This document shows, one piece after another, positions 1 through 8,477 of a DNA stretch of 64,000 nt. The notes beneath the pieces were generated by a model, which saw nothing but the letters and a program-made list of their open reading frames with translations, did no database searches and was not told the origin of the DNA. The position numbers were made by a program, and so were the translations under genes. This DNA comes from Mycobacterium sp. ST-F2 (lineage in GTDB: Bacteria > Actinomycetota > Actinomycetes > Mycobacteriales > Mycobacteriaceae): assembly GCF_001905655.1 (NCBI RefSeq), contig NZ_JMHT01000010.1:29956-93955 (forward strand). The letters run 5' to 3'. The number at the start of each line of letters is the position of its first letter. Positions within the stretch are counted from its first letter, which is position 1.

Positions 1-110
1 CCGTTACGACGGTGCATGGAAGCCGGTGAGAATCCGGCACGGTTGCGCCACTGTGAGCCCTCTGCGGCGAGTCAGATCTTTCGCCGTCGTGCAGAACCGA
101 ACAAAGTAGG
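1..110 (+). ncRNA. Cobalamin riboswitch (5' edge probably cut by the window)
   Basis: The stretch around 17-53 carries the conserved cobalamin riboswitch core: a GCCGGTGAGAATCCGGC hairpin followed by the B12-box sequence GCGCCACTGTGAG. A GAGTCAGAT element near 69-77 matches the conserved 3' part. It lies directly upstream of cbtB, a gene known to be under B12 riboswitch control in many bacteria. The expected action is to lower cobalt-transporter expression when cobalamin is plentiful. The start is uncertain because the sequence begins inside or just at the 5' side of the element. Confidence 0.85.
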
Positions 111-138
111 GGCGCGTGACCCCGTAGGAGGTTTGACC

Positions 139-354
139 ATGACGAGTATTGCGGTTGCGAAGCCGGGTGTATCGACCAAGGCGCTTTCGGGCGTCCGGGT
201 GGCGGTGTTGCTCGGGGTGACGATCTTCCTCGCGATGCTGGCGTACTACCTGGTCGGTATCGACGAGGGCATGATGTCGCTGTTCGGCAAGACCGTCGTG
301 GTCCACGAGTGGGTGCACGACTCGAGGCACTTCCTCGGCTTCCCCTGCCACTGA
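139..354 (+). CDS. cbtB: CbtB, small subunit of predicted cobalt transporter
   Basis: A 71-residue membrane protein. The ATG at 139 follows a good ribosome site (GGAGG, 129-133). One transmembrane helix spans about residues 19-41. The C-terminus (56-71) is histidine-rich (HEWVHDSRHFLGFPCH), the metal-binding tail typical of CbtB. It lies behind the cobalamin riboswitch and 15 bp before cbtA, so it should be part of a B12-regulated cobalt uptake operon. CbtAB are cobalt importers by family assignment; transport itself is inferred. Confidence 0.9.
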   Translation: MTSIAVAKPGVSTKALSGVRVAVLLGVTIFLAMLAYYLVGIDEGMMSLFGKTVVVHEWVHDSRHFLGFPCH

Positions 355-369
355 CCCACGGGACTTCTT

Positions 370-1296
370 GTGGAGATCCGCGTCATCGGGCGCGGAGCCC
401 TCGCCGGCCTGATCGCCGGCTTCGTGGGGTTCCTGTTTGCCTGGATTTTTGCCGAGCCCACCATCGACAAGGCCATCGACTACGAGTCCGGCCGCATGAA
501 CGTGCTCTCGACCGTCCACACCGCCATGGGGCATCCGGTCGAACCGGACGGGCCGGAGCTGTTCAGTCGATCCATCCAGTCGGGAGTCGGTGCGGCGACC
601 GGCATCATCGCGTTCTCGGTGGCGATGGGTGCGCTGGTGGCCGTCGCGTATCTGGTGCTGCACGGCCGGTTCGGGGTGCGGCCGAAGGTGCTGGGCTGGA
701 CCGTCGCCGGATTCGGCTTTCTCGGCGTCTACCTGCTGCCGTTCGTGAAATACCCGTCGAACCCGCCGGCCATCGGCCACGAGTTCACCATGGAGACCCG
801 CGGCTTCCTGTACCTCGGCATGGTCTGGGGCTCGCTGACGCTGCTGGGGCTCGCGGTGTTCGTGGCGCGCAGGTTGTCCGGCAAGGTCGGCTGGGGGCGC
901 GCGGTGGGGATCGCGGTCGTCGGGTTCTTCGTCGTGTACGGCGGTCTGCTGGCGGCCCTGCCGTCGCTGGGTGATCTGTCGGCCAACGTCGAGCACTCCG
1001 GCGACTTCGGCTTCGCGCGCGCGGCAACCGAGACGCCGCAGCCGATCACCAACACGTTCTCCACGCCGGTCACGGTCGACGGCAAGGTCTACGCGCCCGG
1101 ACAGCTTATCTATCCGGGTTTCGACGCCGACCTGCTGTGGAAGTTCCGGTGGTACTCGCTGATCGATCAGGCGTTGATCTGGGCGGTCCTCGGGCTGGTG
1201 TTCGGTTGGCTGGTCGAGCGCTACGTCGGCGGGCACTACAGTTCGAGCCGTACCGACACAGAAAGGCTGCAGCATGCTGGTTGTCACGACAAATGA
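370..1296 (+). CDS. cbtA: CbtA, cobalt transporter membrane subunit
   Basis: A 308-residue polytopic membrane protein starting at GTG 370, 15 bp after cbtB. Hydrophobic helices lie near residues 7-29, 77-97, 105-125, 143-165, 172-196 and 265-285. Conserved histidines fall in loops (HTAMGHP and GHEFTME). Family and position identify CbtA, the multi-TM partner of CbtB. The last 23 bp overlap the next gene, which suggests cotranscription under the same riboswitch. Confidence 0.88.
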   Translation: MEIRVIGRGALAGLIAGFVGFLFAWIFAEPTIDKAIDYESGRMNVLSTVHTAMGHPVEPDGPELFSRSIQSGVGAATGIIAFSVAMGALVAVAYLVLHGRFGVRPKVLGWTVAGFGFLGVYLLPFVKYPSNPPAIGHEFTMETRGFLYLGMVWGSLTLLGLAVFVARRLSGKVGWGRAVGIAVVGFFVVYGGLLAALPSLGDLSANVEHSGDFGFARAATETPQPITNTFSTPVTVDGKVYAPGQLIYPGFDADLLWKFRWYSLIDQALIWAVLGLVFGWLVERYVGGHYSSSRTDTERLQHAGCHDK

Positions 1297-1666
1297 CCTG
1301 CCCGGGTGGGAGATTCAGCGCGTCTGCGGTGAGGTCTTCGGCCTGACCGTCCGGTCCCGGAACGCGTTCGCCCAGATGGGCGCAGGCTTCAAGGCGATGT
1401 TCGGCGGCGAGCTGCAGGGCATGACCAAGAACCTCGCAGAAAGCCGCAACGAGGCCATGGGCCGGCTGCTCCAGGAATGTCAGGCCCGCGGCGGCAATGC
1501 CATCATCGGGATGCGGTTCGACACCACCGAGATCGGCGACGTGTGGACCGAGATCTGCGCGTACGGCACTGCGGTGCAAGCGGTTCCGGTCACCGACGCC
1601 GCCCGCTACACCGCGCAGCAGTTGGGTTACGGCGGTGGCCCGGCCGGCCCGGGCCACACAGGGTAA
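1274..1666 (+). CDS. YbjQ/UPF0145 family protein
   Basis: A 130-residue soluble protein of the heavy-metal-binding-like YbjQ (UPF0145) family, recognised from the opening MLVVTTNDLPGWEI, the central AESRNEAMGRL helix and the GGNAIIGMRFDTTEIG motif. Family members form ring-shaped pentamers; their biochemical role is unknown. The gene overlaps cbtA by 23 bp. The last 15 residues are Gly/Pro-rich and look disordered. Confidence 0.8.
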   Translation: MLVVTTNDLPGWEIQRVCGEVFGLTVRSRNAFAQMGAGFKAMFGGELQGMTKNLAESRNEAMGRLLQECQARGGNAIIGMRFDTTEIGDVWTEICAYGTAVQAVPVTDAARYTAQQLGYGGGPAGPGHTG

Positions 1667-1784
1667 TCGGCCCCGGTAGCCGGCCCGCACGGAACAGATC
1701 GGGCCGGCCATGTTCAGGGCAAGCTCGTCATCGTGCCGTAAGCCACTTGCCGAACCAGTTGGTTCGGATTTAGAGTCGGTCCTT

Positions 1785-2252
1785 GTGGACATTGCTACCG
1801 CCCGTGCCCGATTCACTGAACTGCGGGGCCACACGAATGTCGATCCGGCCGAGCTGGACGAAATCTGGGCTGCACTGGAACCGGTTCGCGCCGACGACAT
1901 GATCGGGAACTGGAAAGGCGACGAGTTCCATACCGGCCACAAGATGAACGGCCAACTTCAAGCTGCCCGGTGGTACGGCAAGACGTTCAAGTCGATCAAC
2001 GACGTCGAGCCCATCGTCTGCTACGACGAAGCGGGACAACTGTTTTCGAACCGCGACTTGAGTCGCGGTGGAGCGACGTTGTGGGACATCGAGTTTCGCG
2101 GCGAGGTGACCGGAACCATGGTCTACGACGGCCAGCCCGTGTTCGACCATTTCAAGCGCGTCGACGACGACACCCTGATGGGCATCATGAACGGCAAGCG
2201 TCAGCGCGCCGACGGTCAGTTCCTCTACTTCCTCCTCGAACGTGACCGGTGA
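1785..2252 (+). CDS. GXWXG / DUF4334 domain protein
   Basis: About 155 residues from GTG 1785. The N-terminal half carries the GNWKG motif (residues 41-45) that names the GXWXG domain, and the C-terminal half (about 95-155, with GTMVYDGQPVFDHF and DDTLMGIMNGK) fits DUF4334. The two domains usually occur together in actinobacterial proteins of unknown function. It overlaps the next TetR gene by 4 bp (GTGA), so the regulator is probably cotranscribed and may control it. Upstream in-frame starts exist (1710) but the conserved region begins after 1785. Confidence 0.75.
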   Translation: MDIATARARFTELRGHTNVDPAELDEIWAALEPVRADDMIGNWKGDEFHTGHKMNGQLQAARWYGKTFKSINDVEPIVCYDEAGQLFSNRDLSRGGATLWDIEFRGEVTGTMVYDGQPVFDHFKRVDDDTLMGIMNGKRQRADGQFLYFLLERDR

Positions 2253-2839
2253 GAGCCGCTGGGCATGCGACACGTGAGCGCATCATGGCTGCGGCGAAAG
2301 CGGAGTTCTCCGCGTTGGGATTCGCCGGCGCCCGGCTGAATCGTATTGCGGCCGAAGCGAATGCCAGCAAGGAACGGCTGTACAGCTACTTCCAGGGCAA
2401 GCAGGACCTGTTCGAGGCCGTGATCGAGCAGTGGATTCAGGACGCGCCTTACGACGCCATCTTCAAGCCGGACGACGTTCCCGCGTATGCCGTTGCGCTG
2501 TTCGACTACATGGTGGCCGATCCGGTCGGTGCGCGGCTGCAGCGGTGGATCGAGTTGGAAGCCGCCGGCGGGATGTTCGGAGACCACGTGCTGCGCCGGA
2601 TTTTCCAGTCCAAGCTGGACCGGATCGCCGAAGCGCAGCGCAGTGGGATCATCGACCCATCGTGGCGCCCCATGGATCTGCTGGTACTGCTCAACGACAT
2701 GACCTACGCGCTCGCCGCGGGCGGGTTCGGTATCGACCGCATCGTCGACCAGCCGCTGTCCCCGGAAACCGTTGCCGTGCGTCGGTCCGCTGCCGCCGAA
2801 GCCGCCCGCCGACTGGTTCAGCAGCCCGCCGGTGCCTGA
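2249..2839 (+). CDS. TetR family transcriptional regulator
   Basis: A 196-residue regulator. The N-terminal helix-turn-helix (about residues 8-55, TRERIMAAAKAEFSALGFAGA ending at YSYFQGKQDLFEAVI) is a clear TetR_N domain. The C-terminal ligand domain resembles TetR_C_33-type regulators. Translation starts at GTG 2249, overlapping the GXWXG gene stop by 4 bp. The ligand cannot be read from sequence. Confidence 0.85.
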   Translation: MRAAGHATRERIMAAAKAEFSALGFAGARLNRIAAEANASKERLYSYFQGKQDLFEAVIEQWIQDAPYDAIFKPDDVPAYAVALFDYMVADPVGARLQRWIELEAAGGMFGDHVLRRIFQSKLDRIAEAQRSGIIDPSWRPMDLLVLLNDMTYALAAGGFGIDRIVDQPLSPETVAVRRSAAAEAARRLVQQPAGA

Positions 2840-3488
2840 CGACCTGGCCGGGTTCGGCCCGTTCTTTGCCGCCACGCGGCATCAGGATTCGCCGGCGCCG
2901 CCGTGGCGCCCGATGAGCGAGCTGACGGATCCCGACGTGCTGTTCGCTCGCGTGCAGAAGGTGCGGTCTGCGTTGATGGGCAACGGGGAGCCGGAGATTC
3001 GCGTCGCCGCGTCGGTCGCGCACCTCGGGCTGGTGGCGCGGTTGATCGCCCCGATGATCGGTGCCGCCGCTCTCGGTGAACCGGTGTCGTGGTCTTTGGC
3101 GGACCTGTTCTGGCAGGACCAATTGGGTGGGCCGTATCCGTTGTCGGTGTCGGCTGCGCCTGCTGGTGGGCGGTCCGCGGTCGAGGCCATCACCGAAGCC
3201 TTCGGGCCATTCGGCGTCAGCCCGAAAGTGTTGTGGGGCAATGTGGGATCGGCCGCCAACAGTGCGGCTCAGCAGATCACCCGGGCGCAGCCCGACTTGG
3301 CCGAAACGGCTGCCGCGGCGGCCGACCGGGTGCTCGCCGATCCCCGGGTCGACGGGGGAGTGCTGCGCTCGGGTCCGGAATTCCGGCGGAACAGCTGCTG
3401 CCTGATCTACCAGCTGGCGGGCGACCGGGAGGCGTGCTGCGGCGACTGCGTGCTCACCGCACCGGGATCAGGTCGAACGCCTGCTTGA
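2832..3488 (+). CDS. FhuF-like (2Fe-2S)-binding protein
   Basis: A protein of about 218 residues with the FhuF-type C-terminal cysteine cluster (CC-x11-CCxxC, FRRNSCCLIYQLAG...ACCGDC). In FhuF this cluster binds a 2Fe-2S centre used in ferric-siderophore reduction. The GTG at 2832 is taken as start because it overlaps the TetR stop by 8 bp; the reading frame is open further upstream. The 3' end overlaps the convergent lpqF gene by 35 bp. Iron release from siderophores is the likely role, inferred from family only. Confidence 0.75.
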   Translation: MPDDLAGFGPFFAATRHQDSPAPPWRPMSELTDPDVLFARVQKVRSALMGNGEPEIRVAASVAHLGLVARLIAPMIGAAALGEPVSWSLADLFWQDQLGGPYPLSVSAAPAGGRSAVEAITEAFGPFGVSPKVLWGNVGSAANSAAQQITRAQPDLAETAAAAADRVLADPRVDGGVLRSGPEFRRNSCCLIYQLAGDREACCGDCVLTAPGSGRTPA

Positions 3489-4815
3489 TGATGCTCAGCA
3501 GCCACTGCGCCGCGGTCTGCCCCTTGAATGTCGGCCAGGTCAACTGGAAGTTCACCACCCACGGCTGACCGGTGCGGTCGACGGCATACCAGCTGAAACC
3601 CAGGTCGCCCGGCAGGTTCCCGCCTTTGGAGCCGAGGTACGGCCACTTGTCGCGGTCCAGGTCGATGCCGGCGACCTTCGACATGATGTCGCGCACCGGC
3701 GCGGCCGGGCCGGTGGCGGCGGCCTGCACCGCGACATGCTCGCGACAGATGTCGGCGGCGCTGCCGTACCACTCGGCCCCGATGCTGGAGGCCGGTGTTC
3801 GCGTGCGGTACGGATCCGGTTCGTAGGGGCGTGAACTCACCTGCTGCAGCAGCGCCGTGCGTTGCGCCTTGTCGCCGTTCTTCCACTGGTCGCGGACATC
3901 CGGTTTACCCCAGCCGATGGAGAACAGTTCGTGCATGGTCGGGTAGGGCGTCAGGCTCGCCGGGTCGTGATGTCCGGCCACGACCAGCGCCTCGTCGACC
4001 GCGGCCGGCCCCACCTTGTTGATCAGCATGTCGGTGGCCATGTTGTCGCTGACCGAGATCATCTGCTGGGCCGCCTCGTGGACCGTCACCTGCGTACCCG
4101 GCGCCAGGTTGTCCAGGCCCGCCGAACCGAGCTTCTTGCCCTCGGCGGTGACGGTGACCTTGTCGTCCCAGCTGAGGGTCCCCGCCGACACCGCTCGCGC
4201 AACGGCAAGCAGCACATAGACTTTCATGATCGACGCCAGCGGCATCGGCTCGTCCACGTTGGTGCCGGCGACCTTGACGCACTTGCCGTCGACGACCTTG
4301 GCGATCTGATACGAGTAGTGCGCGCCGGACTTCGCGATCGCCGCGTCGACGTCGGCCCAGGACTTGACGGGCGGCGGACGCAGCGAGACCTCCATGCGGT
4401 CGACGGTGCCCTTGCTGTCGACGTGTAGCTCGATGTCCTGGTTCACGCCGTAGGAGTTGGTGACGTGCAGCGTCGAGTGCCCGGCGCCGATGTCGATGCC
4501 CGTGAGCTTGAACGGGCGGTCCCACCAAATCCACTTCATCCGGTAGGTGATGTCGTCCACCTGATCGGGCGCTGCCAGCGTCTTCACACCGGCCGGCTCG
4601 ATGGACCAGTCCGAGTTGAGCATGTCCATGGTCTGCCGCGACCGCATGCCCTGAGGCGTGCTCATGTCGATCAGCGCACCGTAGGCAGCGCTCGATAGCG
4701 GCGGGGCGGCGGCAGGCGTGCTGCAGCCACCGAGGACGACGATGACTGCGCCGGCCGTGGCCAGCGCAGTGCGGGTCCTACGCCTGCTGGTCGGAACCAG
4801 CAACGTCCAACACAA
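3454..4815 (-). CDS. lpqF: LpqF, beta-lactamase-like serine hydrolase lipoprotein
   Basis: A 453-residue protein. A signal peptide ends in a lipobox (VVLGGC, Cys about residue 31), so it is membrane-anchored outside the cell. The hydrolase fold has the class A beta-lactamase/PBP motifs: S195-I-M-K198, S256-D-N258 and K397-G-G399. An extra 120-residue N-terminal domain precedes it. It matches LpqF (Rv3593) in order beside mhuD. It starts at TTG 4815, inside the end of mhuD, so the two are one transcript. The substrate is unknown; a cell-wall peptide or ester is more likely than an antibiotic. Confidence 0.85.
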   Translation of the reverse strand: MCWTLLVPTSRRRTRTALATAGAVIVVLGGCSTPAAAPPLSSAAYGALIDMSTPQGMRSRQTMDMLNSDWSIEPAGVKTLAAPDQVDDITYRMKWIWWDRPFKLTGIDIGAGHSTLHVTNSYGVNQDIELHVDSKGTVDRMEVSLRPPPVKSWADVDAAIAKSGAHYSYQIAKVVDGKCVKVAGTNVDEPMPLASIMKVYVLLAVARAVSAGTLSWDDKVTVTAEGKKLGSAGLDNLAPGTQVTVHEAAQQMISVSDNMATDMLINKVGPAAVDEALVVAGHHDPASLTPYPTMHELFSIGWGKPDVRDQWKNGDKAQRTALLQQVSSRPYEPDPYRTRTPASSIGAEWYGSAADICREHVAVQAAATGPAAPVRDIMSKVAGIDLDRDKWPYLGSKGGNLPGDLGFSWYAVDRTGQPWVVNFQLTWPTFKGQTAAQWLLSIIKQAFDLIPVR

Positions 4816-5095
4816 CCTCGAACTCGAGCAGGGATGCGCCGGTGGCGACGGGGTTGGCCCGCTGCCCGGCGTGCGCCTCGACGGCGGGGCCGGTGGCCCA
4901 GGCCTGGAACGCTTCGTCGGACTCCCACGTCGTCACGACGAAGTAGCGATCCTCGCCCTTGACGGGGCGCAGCAGCTGGAACCCGAGGAAGCCGGGCTGG
5001 CCGTCGACGGCGTGAGCACGGTTCGCGAACCGCTTCTCCAATTCCGGGCCGGCGTTGGGCGGAACTTCGATGGCGTTGATCTTCACCACAGGCAT
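4778..5095 (-). CDS. mhuD: MhuD, heme-degrading monooxygenase
   Basis: A 105-residue ABM-fold protein nearly identical along its length to MhuD (Rv3592). The heme-site residues N7, W66 and H75 are all present at the same positions. MhuD opens heme without releasing CO, giving mycobilins and iron. It is divergent from the hydrolase gene at 5138 and overlaps lpqF by 38 bp. A single ATG at 5095 gives the exact family length. Confidence 0.95.
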   Translation of the reverse strand: MPVVKINAIEVPPNAGPELEKRFANRAHAVDGQPGFLGFQLLRPVKGEDRYFVVTTWESDEAFQAWATGPAVEAHAGQRANPVATGASLLEFEVVLDVAGSDQQA

Positions 5096-5137
5096 GTGGT
5101 TCAGGTTACCGCGCTAGTCGACAGGCAGGATGGGGCC

Positions 5138-5896
5138 ATGACGACCGACCTGCTCACCGCCCGCGGCGGCGCCGGCGAGCCGATTGTGCTGGTGCACGGA
5201 TTGATGGGCCGCGGTACGACGTGGGACCGGCAGCTGCCGTGGTTGACCGAACTGGGCGAGGTCTACACCTACGACGCGCCGTGGCACCGCGGCCGCGATG
5301 TCCCCGATTCCGAGGCCATCAGCACCGAGCGCTTCGTCGCCGACCTGGCCGACGCGGTCGGCTCGCTGGGGCGTCCGGCGCGGTTGATCGGGCACTCGAT
5401 GGGCGGGCTGCACAGCTGGTGCCTGGCTGCGGCCCATCCGGAACTGGTCACCGCGCTGGTGGTCGAGGACATGGCCGCGGATTTCGTCGGCTTCACCATC
5501 GGCGCCTGGGACCCGTGGACCCACTCGATTCCCGTCGAATTCGATTCGGCGCAGCAGGTTTTCGATCTGTTCGGACCTATCGCCGGCCAGTACTTCCTGG
5601 ACGCGTTCGACCGCACCGAGACCGGCTGGCGGCTGCACGGCGAGGCCGGGCACTGGGTCGCGATCGCCGCGGAGTGGGGCACTCGGGACTACTGGCAGCA
5701 GTGGGCCGCGGTGCGGGTGCCGACGCTGCTCATCGAAGCCGGCAACGGGGTCGCGCCGCCCGGACAGATGCGCAAGATGGCCGAAATCGGCTATCAGACA
5801 ACATATCTGGAGGTTCCGGGCGCCGGTCACCTGGTACACGACGACGATCCGGACGCCTACCGCCGCGCGGTCGAGGGTTTCCTCGCGTCCGTGTGA
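5138..5896 (+). CDS. Alpha/beta hydrolase (Rv3591c-like)
   Basis: A 252-residue alpha/beta hydrolase with the oxyanion segment VLVHGLMGRG (17-26), the nucleophile elbow GHSMGG (Ser87) and a catalytic His in GAGHLVHDDDP near the C-terminus. It sits divergent to mhuD, as Rv3591c does. It is the only alpha/beta hydrolase in the window and is not HsaD. The substrate is unknown. Its stop abuts the convergent small membrane gene at 5897. Confidence 0.85.
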   Translation: MTTDLLTARGGAGEPIVLVHGLMGRGTTWDRQLPWLTELGEVYTYDAPWHRGRDVPDSEAISTERFVADLADAVGSLGRPARLIGHSMGGLHSWCLAAAHPELVTALVVEDMAADFVGFTIGAWDPWTHSIPVEFDSAQQVFDLFGPIAGQYFLDAFDRTETGWRLHGEAGHWVAIAAEWGTRDYWQQWAAVRVPTLLIEAGNGVAPPGQMRKMAEIGYQTTYLEVPGAGHLVHDDDPDAYRRAVEGFLASV

Positions 5897-6106
5897 CTAC
5901 TCGAATCGGGAGCGCACCGCGGCGAGGTCGTGCACGGCGCGGTCCAGGTCCCGGGAGTCTCCTACGTCGGTCCAGTTGAAGTTGCCGAAACCATTGCGCG
6001 CACCGGGATTTCGGGTGATGGCGCTCAGCGCGGCGCCGAGTGCGAATGGGGCGACCATGATCGCGATCATCGCGATCAGGGTCAGGACGGTGTTCATGTC
6101 TTTCAT
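5897..6106 (-). CDS. Small single-span membrane protein, unknown
   Basis: A 69-residue open frame with ATG at 6106. Residues 6-27 form one hydrophobic helix (TVLTLIAMIAIMVAPFALGA), followed by a polar tail rich in Asp/Arg. It fills the whole space between two convergent or divergent genes, with only 1 bp to the hydrolase stop. That fit supports it being real, but I recognise no family. Confidence 0.5.
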   Translation of the reverse strand: MKDMNTVLTLIAMIAIMVAPFALGAALSAITRNPGARNGFGNFNWTDVGDSRDLDRAVHDLAAVRSRFE

Positions 6107-6169
6107 TCTCGGTTCGCGGGCAACCGAATAAACAGTGGCAGTACTGACGGCATTCGATAAAATACAGCC

Positions 6170-7144
6170 ATGATCAAGAGTGTCTCGGTCCTGGTGATGG
6201 ACGGGGTCGCACCGTTCGAGTTCGGAGTGGTGTGCGAGGTGTTCGGCATCGACCGGTCGGGTGACGGCGTGCCGAACTTCGATTTCAAGGTGTGCGGTCC
6301 GGAGGCCGGGCGGCCGGTGCGCACGTCGGTCGGTGCGTCACTGATCCCTGATCACGGGTTCGACCAGCTCCTGGGCGTCGACCTCGTCGCAATTCCGGCG
6401 GTGGCGGGTCCGGGCTATCCGCAATCGGCGCTGGACGCCGTGCGTAATGCCGCGGACTCCGGTTCGATCATCCTGACCATCTGCTCAGGGGTGTTCGTTG
6501 CCGGCGCCGCGGGGCTGCTCGACGGTCGTGCGTGCACCACGCACTGGATGCACGCGGACAAGCTGGCCCGCATGTTTCCCACTGCCCGCGTCGATCGTGA
6601 CGTGCTGTTCGTCGACGACGGAAATCTCATCACCAGCGCGGGGACGGCTGCCGGTATCGACGCCTGCCTGCACCTGGTGCGCCGTGAGATGGGTAGCGAG
6701 ATCACCAACAAGATCGCGCGCCGCATGGTGGTGCCGCCACAGCGCGAGGGCGGGCAGCGGCAGTTCATCGAGCAGCCCATCCCGGTGCGGTGCTCGGAAG
6801 GCTTTGCGCCACATCTGGATTGGATTCTGACCAACCTGCGTCAACCGCACACGGTGGCCAGCCTGGCCAAGCGGGCGAGCATGTCGGGCCGCACCTTTGC
6901 GCGGCGGTTCGTGGAGGAGACGGGCCGGACGCCCATGCAGTGGGTCACCGATCAGCGGGTGCTCTACGCGCGAAGGTTGCTGGAGGAGACGGACCTCGAT
7001 GTGGACCGGGTGGCCGACAAGGCCGGATTCGGTACCGCGACTCTGCTGCGGCACCATTTCCGGCGCGTTGTCGGCGTCAATCCGTCGGATTACCGGCGGC
7101 GCTTTGCCTGCCCCAATTTGGTTGCGGCACAACCGATCGACTAG
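6170..7144 (+). CDS. GlxA family AraC-type regulator with DJ-1/PfpI domain
   Basis: A 324-residue regulator. Residues 3-175 form a class I glutamine amidotransferase-like (DJ-1/PfpI) domain with the elbow ICSGVF, and about 215-315 form an AraC double helix-turn-helix (SGRTFARRF, then GFGTATLLRHHF). This is the FtrA/GlxA arrangement. Such regulators sense small amidated or quaternary compounds, but no neighbouring catabolic gene points to a ligand here. Start ATG 6170. Confidence 0.85.
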   Translation: MIKSVSVLVMDGVAPFEFGVVCEVFGIDRSGDGVPNFDFKVCGPEAGRPVRTSVGASLIPDHGFDQLLGVDLVAIPAVAGPGYPQSALDAVRNAADSGSIILTICSGVFVAGAAGLLDGRACTTHWMHADKLARMFPTARVDRDVLFVDDGNLITSAGTAAGIDACLHLVRREMGSEITNKIARRMVVPPQREGGQRQFIEQPIPVRCSEGFAPHLDWILTNLRQPHTVASLAKRASMSGRTFARRFVEETGRTPMQWVTDQRVLYARRLLEETDLDVDRVADKAGFGTATLLRHHFRRVVGVNPSDYRRRFACPNLVAAQPID

Positions 7145-7485
7145 TCCTGTGGCTGGCACGACACGTTGACGTGCACGGTGTCGAACTGTCCGGAGTTGAT
7201 CCGGTGACCCTTGCTGTCGAAGTTGGTGCCGGACAACCCGTGTACGTCCGTGACCGAGCACTGCGACAGAGGCGCGGTGTTGTTCTTGTTGAGCTGGACG
7301 TGATACCCCCGGGCCTGCAGCTCGTTGATGGTTTCGACTGCTGAGCCGCCGCCGGTGGGCATTGCTGATGCCGTGGCCGGGGCGATGGCCACGGCGGCAA
7401 ATGCGGCCGCGGCGGCTCCGGCGATAACGAGGCCGCGTCGGTAGTTGTTTGCTTTCTGTTCACCTGAAATTCGGTATGCGGTCAT
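7141..7485 (-). CDS. Small secreted protein, unknown
   Basis: A 114-residue protein with a twin-Arg-like charged N-terminus (YRRGLVIAGA) and a hydrophobic Ala-rich core ending at about ASAM, a standard signal peptide. The mature part has two cysteines (SQCSVTDVHG and VSCQPQD) that could pair. Similar short secreted proteins with this GYHVQLNKN...CSVTDVHG pattern are common in mycobacteria but have no assigned role. It overlaps the convergent GlxA-type gene by 4 bp. Confidence 0.7.
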   Translation of the reverse strand: MTAYRISGEQKANNYRRGLVIAGAAAAAFAAVAIAPATASAMPTGGGSAVETINELQARGYHVQLNKNNTAPLSQCSVTDVHGLSGTNFDSKGHRINSGQFDTVHVNVSCQPQD

Positions 7486-7552
7486 GCTTCCGTTCTAGCC
7501 AAGGATCACGGCGCGTGGTAGGAACTCATGCCGTTCTCATGGAAACGGGGTT

Positions 7553-8440
7553 TCAGCGCTCGCCCTCACCGGCCAGCGCATACCGATCGTCGGCGGTTTG
7601 CTCGATCAGGCCGTCGATCAGCAGTGAGTCCAACGCCCGGTCGCGTTGCGCGGGATCGGTGAGCCACGCCACATCCAATTGCGCCCGCGTCACCGGAGTT
7701 GCACTGCCGCGCAAGACATCCAGCAACCGGCCGCGGACCTGCCGATCGGTGCCTGCGTATTTCTGCACGGGCCGAGTGGGCGCATCCACCTCCGGGTGGC
7801 CGGCGTTCCGCCAGGCGCACGCGGTCAGCGGGCAGATCCCGCATTTCGGCGCCCGGGCGGTACAGATGATGGCTCCGAGTTCCATCAGCGCAGCCGAAAA
7901 CACATGCGCCGTGCCATCTTTGGGCAGAAGGGCGGCGACGTCGTCCAGATCCCGGGCACGTGCCGGGGTATCGGCCACACCGCGCACGGTGCGTGCCACC
8001 ACCCGGCGGACATTGGTATCGACCACCGGGACGTCCTGCTGATAGGCGAAACAGGCGACGGCCCTTGCGGTGTAGGCACCGATGCCCGGCAGTGTCAGCA
8101 GGGTCTCGACGTCGCGGGGCACCTCACCGCCGTGCTCGGTGCTGATGACTTCGGCGCATTCGTGTAACCGCTTGGCGCGGCGCGGATAACCCAATTTGCC
8201 CCAGGCCCGCAGCACGTCCGCGGCGCCGGCTGCGGCGGTCGCGGACGGGGTGGGCCAGCGGGCGATCCAGTCGCGCCAGATAGGTTCGACCCGCGACACC
8301 GGGGTCTGCTGCAACATGAATTCACTGACCAGGATTTGCCACGCGGTCACATGCGGGGCGCGCCATGGCAGGTCCCGCTGGGCGGTGCGGTACCAGCCGA
8401 GAAGCTCGTCGGCGGGGATGAGAATTTGCCCTGAACTCAT
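7553..8440 (-). CDS. mutY: A/G-specific adenine glycosylase MutY
   Basis: A 295-residue base-excision glycosylase that removes A opposite 8-oxoG. Catalytic E40 (SEFMLQQT) and D141 (VVDTNVRR) and the helix-hairpin-helix LPGIGAYTA (117-125) are present. The 4Fe-4S loop is C-x6-C-x2-C-x4-C, one residue shorter in the last gap than the E. coli motif. Start ATG 8440; the longer open frame runs into the divergent canB gene. It lacks an extended C-terminal MutT-like domain. mutY beside canB matches Rv3589/Rv3588c. Confidence 0.93.
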   Translation of the reverse strand: MSSGQILIPADELLGWYRTAQRDLPWRAPHVTAWQILVSEFMLQQTPVSRVEPIWRDWIARWPTPSATAAAGAADVLRAWGKLGYPRRAKRLHECAEVISTEHGGEVPRDVETLLTLPGIGAYTARAVACFAYQQDVPVVDTNVRRVVARTVRGVADTPARARDLDDVAALLPKDGTAHVFSAALMELGAIICTARAPKCGICPLTACAWRNAGHPEVDAPTRPVQKYAGTDRQVRGRLLDVLRGSATPVTRAQLDVAWLTDPAQRDRALDSLLIDGLIEQTADDRYALAGEGER

Positions 8441-8477
8441 TGCGCCGCGGCTATGTGAACAGGGCAGAATGAGCGGC

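Noticed and set aside
4..1287. Long open frame (427 codons) on the minus strand antisense to cbtBA
   Set aside because: Arg/His/Gln-rich low-complexity product typical of antisense frames in high-GC genes; cbtB, cbtA and the riboswitch explain the region.
5138..5896. Could the alpha/beta hydrolase be a displaced HsaD?
   Set aside because: Its position beside mhuD and its sequence fit the Rv3591c type; HsaD motifs of the meta-cleavage hydrolases are not seen.
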